DNA from: Acidobacteriota bacterium
Lineage (GTDB): Bacteria > Acidobacteriota > Blastocatellia > Pyrinomonadales > Pyrinomonadaceae
Assembly (NCBI GenBank): GCA_019639175.1
Contig: JAHBSK010000001.1
Location: 310,001 to 374,000, forward strand
DNA length: 64,000 nt
Direction of reading: 5' to 3'
A model generated the notes under the pieces. It had not been told where the DNA came from. It did not search any database and saw nothing but the letters and a program-made list of their open reading frames with translations. Made by a program: the position numbers and the translations under genes. Positions 38,386 to 47,749 of this stretch are shown in pieces (the first letter of the stretch is position 1; each line of letters starts with the position of its first letter).

Positions 38386-41148
38386 GTGAGAATCAATGCA
38401 TATTTGCGCGGGCCGTTTTTGGTTGCAGCCGTGGTCCTTTTGACGGTTTCGGGCTGGGCACAAACAGCGGCCGAACTGCCGAAAGGTATAACAAGGGTTA
38501 CGAGTGTCGAGGGAATTACGGAGTATAAGCTGGACAACGGGCTGCGAGTGCTTTTGTTTCCTGACCAGACAAAACAGACGATCACCGTTAACGTAACCTA
38601 TATGGTCGGGTCGCGGCATGAGAATTACGGTGAGACCGGCATGGCTCATTTGCTGGAGCATCTGGTTTTCAAGGGTTCACCAAAACATCCGAATATACCC
38701 AAGGAACTCACTGAGCGCGGAGCATCGCCGAACGGCACCACCTTTTACGATCGCACCAATTATTTCGAGACATTTGCCGCGACCGATGACAATCTGGACT
38801 GGGCATTGGACCTTGAGGCAGACCGCATGGTCAATTCCTTTATAAAAAAGGAGGATCTGGACAGTGAATTCTCAGTGGTTCGCAATGAGTTTGAATCCGG
38901 TGAGAACAGCCCGTTTCGCATTACATGGCAGCGGATGATGGCGGCGGCCTTTGAATGGCATAACTATGGGAAAACAACCATAGGAGCGCGTTCGGACATT
39001 GAAAATGTGCCTATCGAAAAGCTCCAGGCCTTTTACCGCAAATATTACCAGCCGGACAACGCCGTGCTTCTCGTGGCGGGTAAATTTGATGAGGCAAAAA
39101 CGCTTGACCTGATCAACAAAAAATTCAGCGTTATTCCGAAACCGGCCAGAACGATCGATCCGATCTACACCATTGAACCGACACAGGACGGTGAAAGGGA
39201 AGTGACGGTCCGCCGTGTGGGCGATATACAGATGCTGATGGTCGGCTACAAGATACCGCCGGGGTCTCATACGGACAACGCTCCTCTTTCTGTCCTTTCA
39301 CAGGCGCTGACGAACACGCCGTCTGGAATACTTTATAAGAAACTGGTTGAAACGAAGAAGGCTTCTTCTGTTTCCGCTCTCCATTTTGAATTGCACGATC
39401 CGGGCTATCTTTTCTTTATGGCGGAGGTGGATAAGGCAGGCGACCTTCAGGATGTAAAAAACATACTTCTGGAAACAGTGGAAAAGATCAGTTCAGGAAC
39501 TGTTACGAAAGAAGAGGTGGAAAGGATCAAGACCCAGAGCCTCAAGAATTTCGAGATGACCCTGAACGATCCCAACCGGGTCGGTTTGGGCATGAGCGAA
39601 TACATTGCTCAGGGCGATTGGCGTCTGTTCTTCATCAACAGGGACAGGATAAGGGACGTTGCCGCTGATGACGTTCAACGCGTGGCAAATAAATATTTCA
39701 AGAGGTCTAACAGAACGGTCTCTCTGTACATACCGACCGATGCTCCTGACAGGGCCGAGATACCGCTGGTAACTGCTGAAGAGTTGGCAAAACTTGTCAA
39801 TGAATACAAGGGCGGCGAGGCGATAGCTCAGGGCGAGGCCTTTGACCCGACACCTGCGAATGTGGAGGCCCGAACGACCAAGTCAAAGATCGGCGGCATC
39901 AATGTCGCGTTCCTTCCCAAAAAGAATCGCGGCGAGACCGTTTTTGCCAATATCGTTTTCCGCTTTGGCGATGACAAGAACACGTTTGGCCTGTCGGATG
40001 TCGGCGGCTTTACCGGCAGGCTGCTGATGCGCGGCACGGCAAAGCGGACGCGTCAGCAGATACAGGACGAGTTCGACCGCCTTAAGGCCAGGGTCAATGT
40101 TTTCGGTTCTGTAAACTCCGCGACCGTTTCGATCGAGACGACCAGAGAAAACCTTGCTGCGGTCCTAGACCTTGTTGCCGAAATATTGAAGGAACCGGCC
40201 TTTCCCGAGACCGAGTTTGACACCTTGAAGGCACAGACCCTGACAGGCCTCGAATCGGGCCGGAGCGAACCTACACAGGTCGCGATACAGGCGATGTCAA
40301 CACATTTCAACAAGTATCCAAAGGGCGACGTGCGTTACGCCGGGACGCTTGATGAAAGCATCGAATCGACAAAGGCGGTCACGCTCGATCAGATAAAGGC
40401 TTTTCATAAGGATTTCTACGGGGCTTCACAGGGCGATGCGGCTTTTGTCGGGGATTTCGACCCGGAAATGGTCTCGGAAAAACTTAACAGGCATTTCGGG
40501 TCGTGGAAAAGCGGAAGTTCCTACGCCCGTGTGTTGTCAGACTATTTCGAGATACCGGCGGTGAATCAAAACTTTGAAACGCCGGACAAGGCGAACGCCT
40601 TTTTCCTTGCACGCCTTAACATCAAGATGAACAGCGACAATCCTGATTACGCGGCAATGCAGATCGCAAATTCGATAATCGGCGGCGGATTTCTTAATTC
40701 GCGTCTTGCCACGCGCATCCGCCAAAAGGACGGGTTAAGCTATGGTGTCGGTTCGGGCCTTCAGGTGCCGCAGCTTAGCGAATCGGGCTACTTCATGGGA
40801 CAGGCGATCTATGCGCCTGAGAATCGCGACAAACTCGAAGCCGCGTTCAAGGAGGAGATCGAGCGTGTCATAAAAGACGGCTTCACTCAGGAAGAACTTG
40901 ACAGCGCGAAACAAGGGTATCTTTTGGCACAGCAAAGACAGAGGGCTTCCGACGGTTCTCTGGCGTCGATGCTGACCAGTGCCATGAACGTTGGCAGGAC
41001 GATGCAGTGGACAGCCGACCTTGAAAGCAAGATCGACAGCCTGACGTTGGCTGAGGTCAACGCGGCCGTGAAAAAATACATCACGCCGGAAAAGATATCC
41101 TTCTTTAAGGCGGGCGATTTTGCCAAGGCTGCAAAGGCCGCTCAATAA
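38386..41148 (+). CDS. Exported M16 zinc metallopeptidase (two-repeat)
   Basis: 920 residues. The start is a GTG after GGAGGATCAGTT, giving a signal peptide (GPFLVAAVVLLTVSGWAQ). The N-terminal M16 half carries the inverted zinc motif HLLEHLVF (HxxEH) with the second Glu of NEFESGEN further on; the C-terminal half (about 500-910) is an inactive M16-like repeat beginning NVAFLPKKNRGE, so the protein is a clam-shell peptidase of the pitrilysin/insulinase type acting outside the cytoplasm. Some family members degrade short peptides. It has its own promoter upstream and a hairpin after it. Confidence 0.95.
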   Translation: MRINAYLRGPFLVAAVVLLTVSGWAQTAAELPKGITRVTSVEGITEYKLDNGLRVLLFPDQTKQTITVNVTYMVGSRHENYGETGMAHLLEHLVFKGSPKHPNIPKELTERGASPNGTTFYDRTNYFETFAATDDNLDWALDLEADRMVNSFIKKEDLDSEFSVVRNEFESGENSPFRITWQRMMAAAFEWHNYGKTTIGARSDIENVPIEKLQAFYRKYYQPDNAVLLVAGKFDEAKTLDLINKKFSVIPKPARTIDPIYTIEPTQDGEREVTVRRVGDIQMLMVGYKIPPGSHTDNAPLSVLSQALTNTPSGILYKKLVETKKASSVSALHFELHDPGYLFFMAEVDKAGDLQDVKNILLETVEKISSGTVTKEEVERIKTQSLKNFEMTLNDPNRVGLGMSEYIAQGDWRLFFINRDRIRDVAADDVQRVANKYFKRSNRTVSLYIPTDAPDRAEIPLVTAEELAKLVNEYKGGEAIAQGEAFDPTPANVEARTTKSKIGGINVAFLPKKNRGETVFANIVFRFGDDKNTFGLSDVGGFTGRLLMRGTAKRTRQQIQDEFDRLKARVNVFGSVNSATVSIETTRENLAAVLDLVAEILKEPAFPETEFDTLKAQTLTGLESGRSEPTQVAIQAMSTHFNKYPKGDVRYAGTLDESIESTKAVTLDQIKAFHKDFYGASQGDAAFVGDFDPEMVSEKLNRHFGSWKSGSSYARVLSDYFEIPAVNQNFETPDKANAFFLARLNIKMNSDNPDYAAMQIANSIIGGGFLNSRLATRIRQKDGLSYGVGSGLQVPQLSESGYFMGQAIYAPENRDKLEAAFKEEIERVIKDGFTQEELDSAKQGYLLAQQRQRASDGSLASMLTSAMNVGRTMQWTADLESKIDSLTLAEVNAAVKKYITPEKISFFKAGDFAKAAKAAQ

Positions 41149-41172
41149 ATGTGAAGTATGTTCAGATAAAAG

Positions 41173-41201
41173 GACGCTGTCGGTTTCGGCAGCGTCTTTT
41201 T
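41173..41201 (+). terminator. Intrinsic terminator after the M16 peptidase gene
   Basis: GACGCTGTCG (41173-41182) pairs with CGGCAGCGTC (41187-41196) with one G.T-type mismatch, followed by TTTTTGCTTG. Confidence 0.88.
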
Positions 41202-41250
41202 GCTTGTAAGGCAGGCCGAAACCGGTGCAAAAAAGCGCAGTATGATGCGC

Positions 41251-41256
41251 TATAAT
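41251..41256 (+). promoter_or_regulatory. -10 box directly before the RelB-type antitoxin
   Basis: A perfect TATAAT ends 6 bases before the ATG at 41263, so transcription would begin on or next to the start codon and the message would be leaderless. No recognisable -35 is seen at the normal distance. Confidence 0.5.
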
Positions 41257-41262
41257 GCGTAT

Positions 41263-41502
41263 ATGACAGTTCAGACAATACCCGCAATAGAAGATATGAC
41301 CCCGGCTCAAAGGGTGGAACTGATGGAAGCCCTGTGGAAAGAGATGGGTAAAAATCATGCCGAGACCAAACCGCCGGAATGGCATTTGGATGCTCTTGAT
41401 GAAGCTGAAAGAAGTGTTGCCGATGGAACCGATGAATTTATAGAACTTGAAGAGTTAGAAAGCCTGTTGCAGGAAAAGATAAGACAACGGAATATCGGAT
41501 GA
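41263..41502 (+). CDS. RelB/ParD-type addiction-module antitoxin
   Basis: About 79 residues from the ATG at 41263, chosen because it gives the family opening TVQTIPAIEDMTPAQRVELMEALWKEM. The frame is open further up but is not needed. The first half is a helix-rich segment of the 'putative addiction module component' type; the second half is acidic (DALDEAERSVADGTDEFIELEELE). It overlaps the toxin ATG by 4 bases (ATGA), showing coupling. A -10 box is 6 bases before the start. Confidence 0.8.
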   Translation: MTVQTIPAIEDMTPAQRVELMEALWKEMGKNHAETKPPEWHLDALDEAERSVADGTDEFIELEELESLLQEKIRQRNIG

Positions 41503-41792
41503 GAGTAAGGATACTTCGTTCAGCTCATGTTTCCATAATGGAAGGATTCGATTTTTATGAGAATCAGGAATCTGGCTTGGGGTCTCGTTTTGTGAGTTCG
41601 ATAATGTCAGACATTCGCTCACTTAGAATTTCCGGCGGCGGTCATCAGATCATTAGCGGCAGCTATCGCCGAAAGGTCTGCAAAAAGTTTCCGTTTTCGA
41701 TCTATTATAAAGTCGAACACTCCGAGATCAATGTTTATCGCGTCCTGGATAACCGCCGCGACCCGGAATGGATAAGCGAGCGGTTAAATTGA
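41499..41792 (+). CDS. RelE/ParE-type toxin
   Basis: 97 residues, one RelE/ParE fold: an N-terminal strand RVRILRSAHV, two helices (DFYENQESGLGSRFVSSIMSDI), then strands with YRRKVCKKFPFSIYYKV and the closing RVLDNRRDPEWI. The basic residues in YRRKV and the Arg pair near the end would contact RNA or gyrase. The exact subclass (RelE or ParE) is unclear, because the C-terminal catalytic set of RelE is incomplete. The start codon overlaps the antitoxin stop. Confidence 0.85.
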   Translation: MRVRILRSAHVSIMEGFDFYENQESGLGSRFVSSIMSDIRSLRISGGGHQIISGSYRRKVCKKFPFSIYYKVEHSEINVYRVLDNRRDPEWISERLN

Positions 41793-41817
41793 GTTCCAAA
41801 CCGGATTCCCGGCAATT

Positions 41818-44800
41818 CTAATTCCCCAAAAGCTCACGAACCGCACGATCAAGTTGTGAATCACGGCCTGACAGGGTTTCGCCTATCGGGCGAGTTACGG
41901 CGATGTCAACCTGACGCGGATTCAGCTCCATGTTCTTACCGTCTGCCCCGAGGATAAGCTGTCGCGGCAGGCGGATCGTGGTCCCGTCAAAAAGCTGAGC
42001 GTTCCACGTATAGATGATCCAGCCCGATGTCGGTTCGCCGATGACCTTTCCGAGCTTCAGCGTTCGATAGCCTTCCGTCAGGTCTTCGGCATCAGAAAGA
42101 GAGTGTTGATTCGTGACCAGAACGGTGGGCCGTTCCAGCGAACGCTGGCCCAGAGCGCTTCTTGCCGGAACGTTCCAAAGCCCGCGTTCACGCATTGTCA
42201 GATAACCGCGTCGCGAAAGAATGTCGATCACATAGACGTTGATGAATCCGCCGTTATTGTTGCGGATATCCACGACAACGCCTTCCTTTGCCTGATTTTC
42301 GGCGTCAAGGTCAATGTAGAGCTGATTCAGCGTTCCCTGGCCCATGTCGGGCAGGTGGACGTATCCGAGCTTTCCGCCGCTGATGCGGGCGACATAGGCC
42401 CTATTGTCTTCGACCCATTGGCGATAAAGGAGGTTCTTTTCGGCCCCTGTTGAAACAGGACGAACTACCACATCCTTTTTGTCCGAACCGTCTGCGGAGC
42501 CTGATATTTGAAGGACAACGCGTTTTCCGACCTTGTTTTCCAGAAGTTCGTCGATGTTAGTGTTCTGGCTGATATTTTTGCCGTCAATGCCTATCAGATA
42601 GTCCCCAACGGCTATGCTTTTAACTATCGCCGCAGGCCCAAGCGTTATGACCTCGCTCACCCGCAGCCTTCCGTTCGTTTCAAATTCAGCGCGGTCGAAC
42701 CGGAGGCCGAGTTTGCCCACAGGAGCGGCCTGAATGCCCGACGAACCCGAAACACCAAGATGTGAAGCGTTCAGTTCGCCTGCCATCAGCGCCATCAGGC
42801 GGCGAACCTCGTCGATATTTCTGGCTCCGGCGATCATCGGTTCATAGGTTGAGCGGATGCCGTTCCAGTCAACGCCGTGAAACTTGTCATCATAGAAATT
42901 GTCCCGCAGGTAACGCCAGCCCTGTTTGAATATCTCCATTTTTTCATCGGCGAAATCGGTGTCGATCTCTATGCCCAGGTTCAGCGGGCGAACCTCGCGG
43001 CGGTCAAGGCCGACGATAAAGACACGGCCGTTCGACATATAAAAGACCTCTTTGCCGTCCGCCGAAAAATGTGCGTCCGATTTAAAACCGGGTGTTGAGG
43101 TGAGTTGACGCGGCGAGCGGTCAGCGGCGAGCTCGTCGAGATTGACCGTGTAATAGTTGAACTGGCCTTCTTCGGATGCCCCGAAAAGCAGCGTTTTGCC
43201 GTCAGGGCTTATTACGGGAGAACCCGCGTTAAGTCCTGCGTGCACAAAACTTAAGCGGCGGCGGATGTCGTCAAATACGATCTCGGTGTTTTTGGACTCG
43301 TCCTTTTTCTCCGGCGAAGCCGAGGGCGATGCCGTCGGTGCAGGCGTCGCGGATGCCGGCCGAGATTCGCGCGGCGGTTCGGGCTTGAAAAGATCGCGGA
43401 ACTGATCCTCGCGGAATCTCGGTGTTTGCAGTGTCAGGTCAACGCGGGCGATCACACCCGATTCGGTTCGCTGGGATGAGTCAAAAAGCAGGTACTTGCC
43501 GTCAGGACTCCACGATATTGTTCCGCTGAACGAATTTGCAAGAAAGCTGACCGGTCGGGCCGCGCCGCCGTCAACCGAAACGACGTTCACATTCGTATAT
43601 GAGCGGTTTTCCGGAGCGTTTGTCAGATAGGCTATCCACTTGCTGTCCGGCGACCATTTAAAGCCGTTGTTGCCGAGCAGCGGCGGCGGATCGGTGAAAA
43701 ATCTTGTCAGTTCACGTTCCTGTTTGGTGTTCGTGTCATAAAGCATCAGCCGCCGTGCGTCGCGAACGAACATGATGTATTTGCCGTCCGGCGAATACAC
43801 GGGAGCGGCATCGTCAGCCGTGCCGCGAGTCAGACGCGTTTCGGTTTCGGTGCCGAAATCATATTCAAAAACAGACATTGAGCCGTCCCTTTCCGAAGAA
43901 TAAATGACCTTTCGGCTGTCCGCTGACCACGCAACGTAAGATTCCGGAGCAGCGGTGTTCGTCACGCGATATACTTCGCCTCCGTCCTTTGCCGATGCAG
44001 CAAATACCTCGCCGCGAGCAATGACAGCGATCTTTTTGCCGTCCGGCGATAAGGCAATATCGCGTATCTGTGTGCCGAGATTCTGGCGCTCACGCAGCGG
44101 GTTTGCCGCCGCTCCGCGAAGCGTTATTGCCACCTCAGATGCCTTTCCGCTTTCGGCATTCATTTTCCATATTTTGAAATTGCGCTCAAAAACGATCTCG
44201 CGGCCGTCATAAGAAAGATTCGCAAACAGCACGCGGCCATTAGTGAAATTCGTCAACTGTTTTGCCTGGCCGTTTCGCGGTTTGACCCAGATGTTCTGCT
44301 CGCCGCTGCGGTCGGAAACAAAATAGACCTGTGAGCCGTCCGCCGTCGCCATCGGCCACATCTGCTTTGCTCCGCGCGGCATTATTTCCGTATATGCCTC
44401 GCCGGTTTTTGACCATATTTCGGTCTCGTCTATATGGCTGCGGCCGCGCCGCCACCACTGAGCATTGCTGATACCTCGTGCCGAGAAAATGACCGAACCG
44501 TCCGCAAGCGGAGCCGCCCCGAATTCGTTCGTGTATCGGTCAGAGCTTATCTGCATCGGCGTTCCGCCGTCAGCGGAAACGCGGTATATGTCGTTCATCC
44601 CGGCGATGTCGCGGGCGTTTGACGAAAAATATATCCATTTGCCGTCGCGCGACCACGCATCAAGGCTATCCAGGCCATCATCAAACGTCAGCCTTCGCAA
44701 ATTTCCTTTGTTCAGATCCAGAAGATATATATCTCCGTTTCCGGTTCGGTTCGACAGAAAAGCCAGCCATTTTCCGTCGGGCGAGAAAAGCGGTTTCGAT

Positions 44801-45006
44801 TCGGTCGCGGGGTGCGAAACCAACAGCCGTGCCGTTCCGCCGTCTGCGGGGACAGACCAAATATCACCGCCCGAAACGAACGCTATCTCCTTTCTGTCAG
44901 GCGAAAGCGACGGCTCGGTCATATATGGAACCGATGCCCGGGCAGAGACCGAACTTGACACGGCGAAAGCCGATCCGATAAGAAGGGCGACGATCAATTG
45001 TTTCAT
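41818..45006 (-). CDS. Exported tricorn-like protease (S41) with beta-propeller and PDZ domains
   Basis: About 1062 residues from the ATG at 45006, which gives a signal peptide (LIVALLIGSAFAVSSSVSARA). The N-terminal 550 residues are two propeller-like sets of TolB/WD40-type repeats with SPDGKWIAF, DGKYIMFV and PDGKKIAVI strands. A Pro/Ala/Ser-rich linker (about 560-600, ESRPASATPAPTAS) is followed by further blades, a helical part, a PDZ domain (about 770-850, SVAIVKSIAVGDYLIGIDGKNIS) and an S41 peptidase core with the VDIRNNNGGFI strand and the nucleophile in NQHSLSDAEDLTEG, then GEPTSGW. Tricorn-type enzymes degrade peptides; here the action is extracytoplasmic. Confidence 0.9.
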   Translation of the reverse strand: MKQLIVALLIGSAFAVSSSVSARASVPYMTEPSLSPDRKEIAFVSGGDIWSVPADGGTARLLVSHPATESKPLFSPDGKWLAFLSNRTGNGDIYLLDLNKGNLRRLTFDDGLDSLDAWSRDGKWIYFSSNARDIAGMNDIYRVSADGGTPMQISSDRYTNEFGAAPLADGSVIFSARGISNAQWWRRGRSHIDETEIWSKTGEAYTEIMPRGAKQMWPMATADGSQVYFVSDRSGEQNIWVKPRNGQAKQLTNFTNGRVLFANLSYDGREIVFERNFKIWKMNAESGKASEVAITLRGAAANPLRERQNLGTQIRDIALSPDGKKIAVIARGEVFAASAKDGGEVYRVTNTAAPESYVAWSADSRKVIYSSERDGSMSVFEYDFGTETETRLTRGTADDAAPVYSPDGKYIMFVRDARRLMLYDTNTKQERELTRFFTDPPPLLGNNGFKWSPDSKWIAYLTNAPENRSYTNVNVVSVDGGAARPVSFLANSFSGTISWSPDGKYLLFDSSQRTESGVIARVDLTLQTPRFREDQFRDLFKPEPPRESRPASATPAPTASPSASPEKKDESKNTEIVFDDIRRRLSFVHAGLNAGSPVISPDGKTLLFGASEEGQFNYYTVNLDELAADRSPRQLTSTPGFKSDAHFSADGKEVFYMSNGRVFIVGLDRREVRPLNLGIEIDTDFADEKMEIFKQGWRYLRDNFYDDKFHGVDWNGIRSTYEPMIAGARNIDEVRRLMALMAGELNASHLGVSGSSGIQAAPVGKLGLRFDRAEFETNGRLRVSEVITLGPAAIVKSIAVGDYLIGIDGKNISQNTNIDELLENKVGKRVVLQISGSADGSDKKDVVVRPVSTGAEKNLLYRQWVEDNRAYVARISGGKLGYVHLPDMGQGTLNQLYIDLDAENQAKEGVVVDIRNNNGGFINVYVIDILSRRGYLTMRERGLWNVPARSALGQRSLERPTVLVTNQHSLSDAEDLTEGYRTLKLGKVIGEPTSGWIIYTWNAQLFDGTTIRLPRQLILGADGKNMELNPRQVDIAVTRPIGETLSGRDSQLDRAVRELLGN

Positions 45007-45157
45007 ATTCCGAATTTGTTGGCTAATTTGTGAACTAATTAGGGAACGACCCTGATTATACGCCAATCGGCAAGGAAGGTTTTAGTTTTGGCAAAAGAAT
45101 TTTACGGCCCGGATTTTGCTTTTTTTACCTCAACCCCCAATAATTATCGAATTGCGT

Positions 45158-45967
45158 ATGAGATATGGACTTATTGCCGGCAACGGACAGTTTCCCTTTT
45201 TGGTCGTTGAAGGAGCGAAAAAGGCCGGGGCCGAACTGAGCATTGTCGCCATCAGGGAAGAGACCGACCCTAAGATCGACGACGTCGCTGACGATGTGGT
45301 CTGGGTCGGCATCGGCCAGCTTGGCAAAATGCTGTCGCATTTTAAGAAAAAAGGCGTTGAAAAGGTGATGATGGCAGGCCAGGTCAAACATGTTCAGATA
45401 TTTTCCGGGGCATTGCCGGACATTCGGATGCTGAAAATGCTTTGGAACCTGCCGCGCAGGAATACGGATGCTCTTATCGGCGGCATTGCGGCGGAACTGG
45501 CAAAAGACGGCTTGGAACTTATAGATTCCACATACTTTATCGGCGACCATCTGGCGCCGTCCGGCGTGATGACAAAAAGAAAGCCGAATGACGTTGAACT
45601 TGGCAACATCAAATACGGCCTGCACGTCGCGAACGAGATCGCAAGGCTTGATCTGGGGCAGACCATAGTTGTCCGGGCAAGTGCCTGTGTCGCGATAGAG
45701 GCAATGGAAGGAACGGATGAGACGATAATTCGTGCCGGCAAGCTGGCAAAAGGCAAACTTACGGTCGTAAAGGTCTCAAAACCCGATCAGGACATGCGCT
45801 TTGACGTTCCTGTTGTCGGTGTTCCGACCATCGAGGTAATGCATTCGGCGGGTGCGACGTGTCTGTCGGTAACGTCGGGCAAGACGCTTATTTTTGAAAA
45901 AGAAGAGATGATCAAACTGGCGGATAAGCTCGGAATATGCGTTATCGGCTCTCCTGCCGAAACTTAA
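45158..45967 (+). CDS. lpxI: UDP-2,3-diacylglucosamine pyrophosphatase LpxI (DUF1009)
   Basis: About 269 residues from the ATG at 45158 (MRYGLIAGNGQFPFLVVEGAKKAG). LpxI hydrolyses UDP-2,3-diacylglucosamine to lipid X and UMP in lipid A synthesis, replacing LpxH. Family blocks: LIAGNGQFP, VGQVKHVQIF (here AGQVKHVQIF), NTDALIGGIAAEL, YIGDHLAPSG-type (FIGDHLAPSGVMT), IVVRASACVAIEAMEGTD, RFDVPVVGVPTIEVMHSAGATCLSVTSGKT. The gene is divergent from the tricorn-like protease gene and followed by an M28 peptidase gene. Confidence 0.93.
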   Translation: MRYGLIAGNGQFPFLVVEGAKKAGAELSIVAIREETDPKIDDVADDVVWVGIGQLGKMLSHFKKKGVEKVMMAGQVKHVQIFSGALPDIRMLKMLWNLPRRNTDALIGGIAAELAKDGLELIDSTYFIGDHLAPSGVMTKRKPNDVELGNIKYGLHVANEIARLDLGQTIVVRASACVAIEAMEGTDETIIRAGKLAKGKLTVVKVSKPDQDMRFDVPVVGVPTIEVMHSAGATCLSVTSGKTLIFEKEEMIKLADKLGICVIGSPAET

Positions 45968-46024
45968 ACCTTACCGGTGACGTATCAATCTTTTATCCAA
46001 ATAAAATATCCAATCGGAGATAAC

Positions 46025-47677
46025 ATGAGAAAAAACCTGGTTACTATTTTTTTGTTCGTCGTTATGCTTGTGCCATCGGCAGCTTTTGCCCAAACGGTAA
46101 AGGTGTCGTCAAAGGAACGCAAGATGGCGGAAACGATCAAGGCCGATCAGCTTAGCAATTGGCTGCATTTTATAGCTTCGGACGCAATGGCCGGACGCGA
46201 CACACCTTCACAGGGCCTTGATGTCACCGCCGAGTTTTTGAAGATGAAGCTTTCACGCTGGGGATTCAAACCGGCGGGCGATGACGGGACGTTCTTTCAG
46301 AAGATCGCGTTAAGCATGACCTCCATAGATCCAAAGGACAATTCATTGGTTCTAAACGGACAGAAATATGATCTTGTGCAGGATTTCTTCCGCATCTCGG
46401 GCGACAATACAGCAGAAGGTTCGCTGGTGTTTGGCGGAAACGGCTGGATGGTCAAGGCGAAGAATATAGATGCTTTTAATGGCGTCGATGTTCGCGGCAA
46501 GATAGTCGTTCTTTACGACGGCGGATTTCCGAACCGGAATCAACTGACCCGAATGCCCGAAGGTGTGACACAAGCTGACCTGACCGGAACAAAAGGAACC
46601 GATTGGGCCGATCCGCTTACATACGCCGCTCAAAAAGGCGCTGTCGGCATAATAATGGTCGCGTCTGATGAACTGCAGAACTCGTGGGCACAGATCGGCA
46701 GGTTTCTCGGCCGCGGCGGTATGGTTATGGACAAGCTGAGTCCTGCCCCGCAGGGAGCAAGTCTGCCGGTCGCCCTGGTTTCAACTAAGATCAGAGATGT
46801 TATCTTTGCGGGTGAATCCGGCAATATTTCCTCCAAAACTGCATTTGCGATCAACAAGACAGCCAAGCTGGAAACGAAGGCAAGATCAGAGAGAAAATGG
46901 ACGCAGAACGTTGTCGCTCTGTGGGAAGGCAGCGATCCTGTTCTGAAGAATGAAATGGTCGCCATTGGCGCCCATTATGACCACGTCGGCGTCAATGAAA
47001 ATGCTCCCGGCGAGGACAAGATATGGAATGGCGCCGATGATGACGGTTCGGGAACGGTCGCGGTCCTGGCGATTGCCGAGGCACTGGCAAAGGCTCCGAA
47101 ACGGCCAAAACGTTCGGTACTGCTGGTATGGCACACTGCTGAAGAAAAAGGTTTGCTCGGGGCTAATTATTTCAACAAATTCCCGACGGTCGATATAAAG
47201 AATGTCATCGCTCAGTTGAACATTGACATGATCGGCCGCAGCCGGACGCCTGAGAATGCCATTCCGTGCGATCAGCCGCGAAAACGCTGCAATGACGAAC
47301 TTGCCGGACCAAATGAAGTTTATGTAATCGGTGCAGATATGATGAGTTCTACGCTCGGGACGATCACAAAGGGGACGAACTCCGCTTATCTGAAGATGGA
47401 CTACAACTTCAAATACGACGATCCGAAAGACCCGAACCGGTTCTTTTTCCGTTCCGATCATTTCCATTATGCACAGAACGGCATCCCGATCGCTTTCTGG
47501 TTCACGGGCGTTCACGAAGATTATCATCAGCCCGAAGATCATGCCGACAAGATCGATTACGCCAAATATGAAAAGATCACGAGAACGATCTTTATGACCA
47601 TGTGGAAACTAAGCGACCTCAAGGAGCGGCCAAAGATAGACAAGCAGCTTCCGCCGGAACTCACCGGCAGCCGTTAG
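46025..47677 (+). CDS. Exported M28 zinc aminopeptidase
   Basis: About 550 residues from the ATG at 46025; CGGAGATAAC is the ribosome site. Signal peptide (IFLFVVMLVPSAAFAQ). A PA domain insert (about 110-270) with IVVLYDGGFPN precedes the peptidase core: HYDHVG (zinc His/Asp), NGADDDGSGT (bridging Asp), HTAEEKGLLG (catalytic and metal Glu), NIDMIGR (metal Asp) and the last His in VHEDYHQPEDH. All zinc ligands and the general base are present. It removes N-terminal residues outside the cytoplasm. There is a divergent lpxI upstream; a terminator follows. Confidence 0.95.
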   Translation: MRKNLVTIFLFVVMLVPSAAFAQTVKVSSKERKMAETIKADQLSNWLHFIASDAMAGRDTPSQGLDVTAEFLKMKLSRWGFKPAGDDGTFFQKIALSMTSIDPKDNSLVLNGQKYDLVQDFFRISGDNTAEGSLVFGGNGWMVKAKNIDAFNGVDVRGKIVVLYDGGFPNRNQLTRMPEGVTQADLTGTKGTDWADPLTYAAQKGAVGIIMVASDELQNSWAQIGRFLGRGGMVMDKLSPAPQGASLPVALVSTKIRDVIFAGESGNISSKTAFAINKTAKLETKARSERKWTQNVVALWEGSDPVLKNEMVAIGAHYDHVGVNENAPGEDKIWNGADDDGSGTVAVLAIAEALAKAPKRPKRSVLLVWHTAEEKGLLGANYFNKFPTVDIKNVIAQLNIDMIGRSRTPENAIPCDQPRKRCNDELAGPNEVYVIGADMMSSTLGTITKGTNSAYLKMDYNFKYDDPKDPNRFFFRSDHFHYAQNGIPIAFWFTGVHEDYHQPEDHADKIDYAKYEKITRTIFMTMWKLSDLKERPKIDKQLPPELTGSR

Positions 47678-47694
47678 TTCTTTCGGTAAATATG

Positions 47695-47730
47695 AAAAGG
47701 AGCGGCCAAGCGACCGCTCCTTTTTCTTTT
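47695..47730. terminator. Bidirectional terminator between M28 peptidase and barrel protein
   Basis: GGAGCGG (47699-47705) with CCGCTCC (47714-47720) inside an A-tract and T-tract; the two genes converge here. Confidence 0.85.
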
Positions 47731-47749
47731 ACCTCATTTTAGTCAATGC

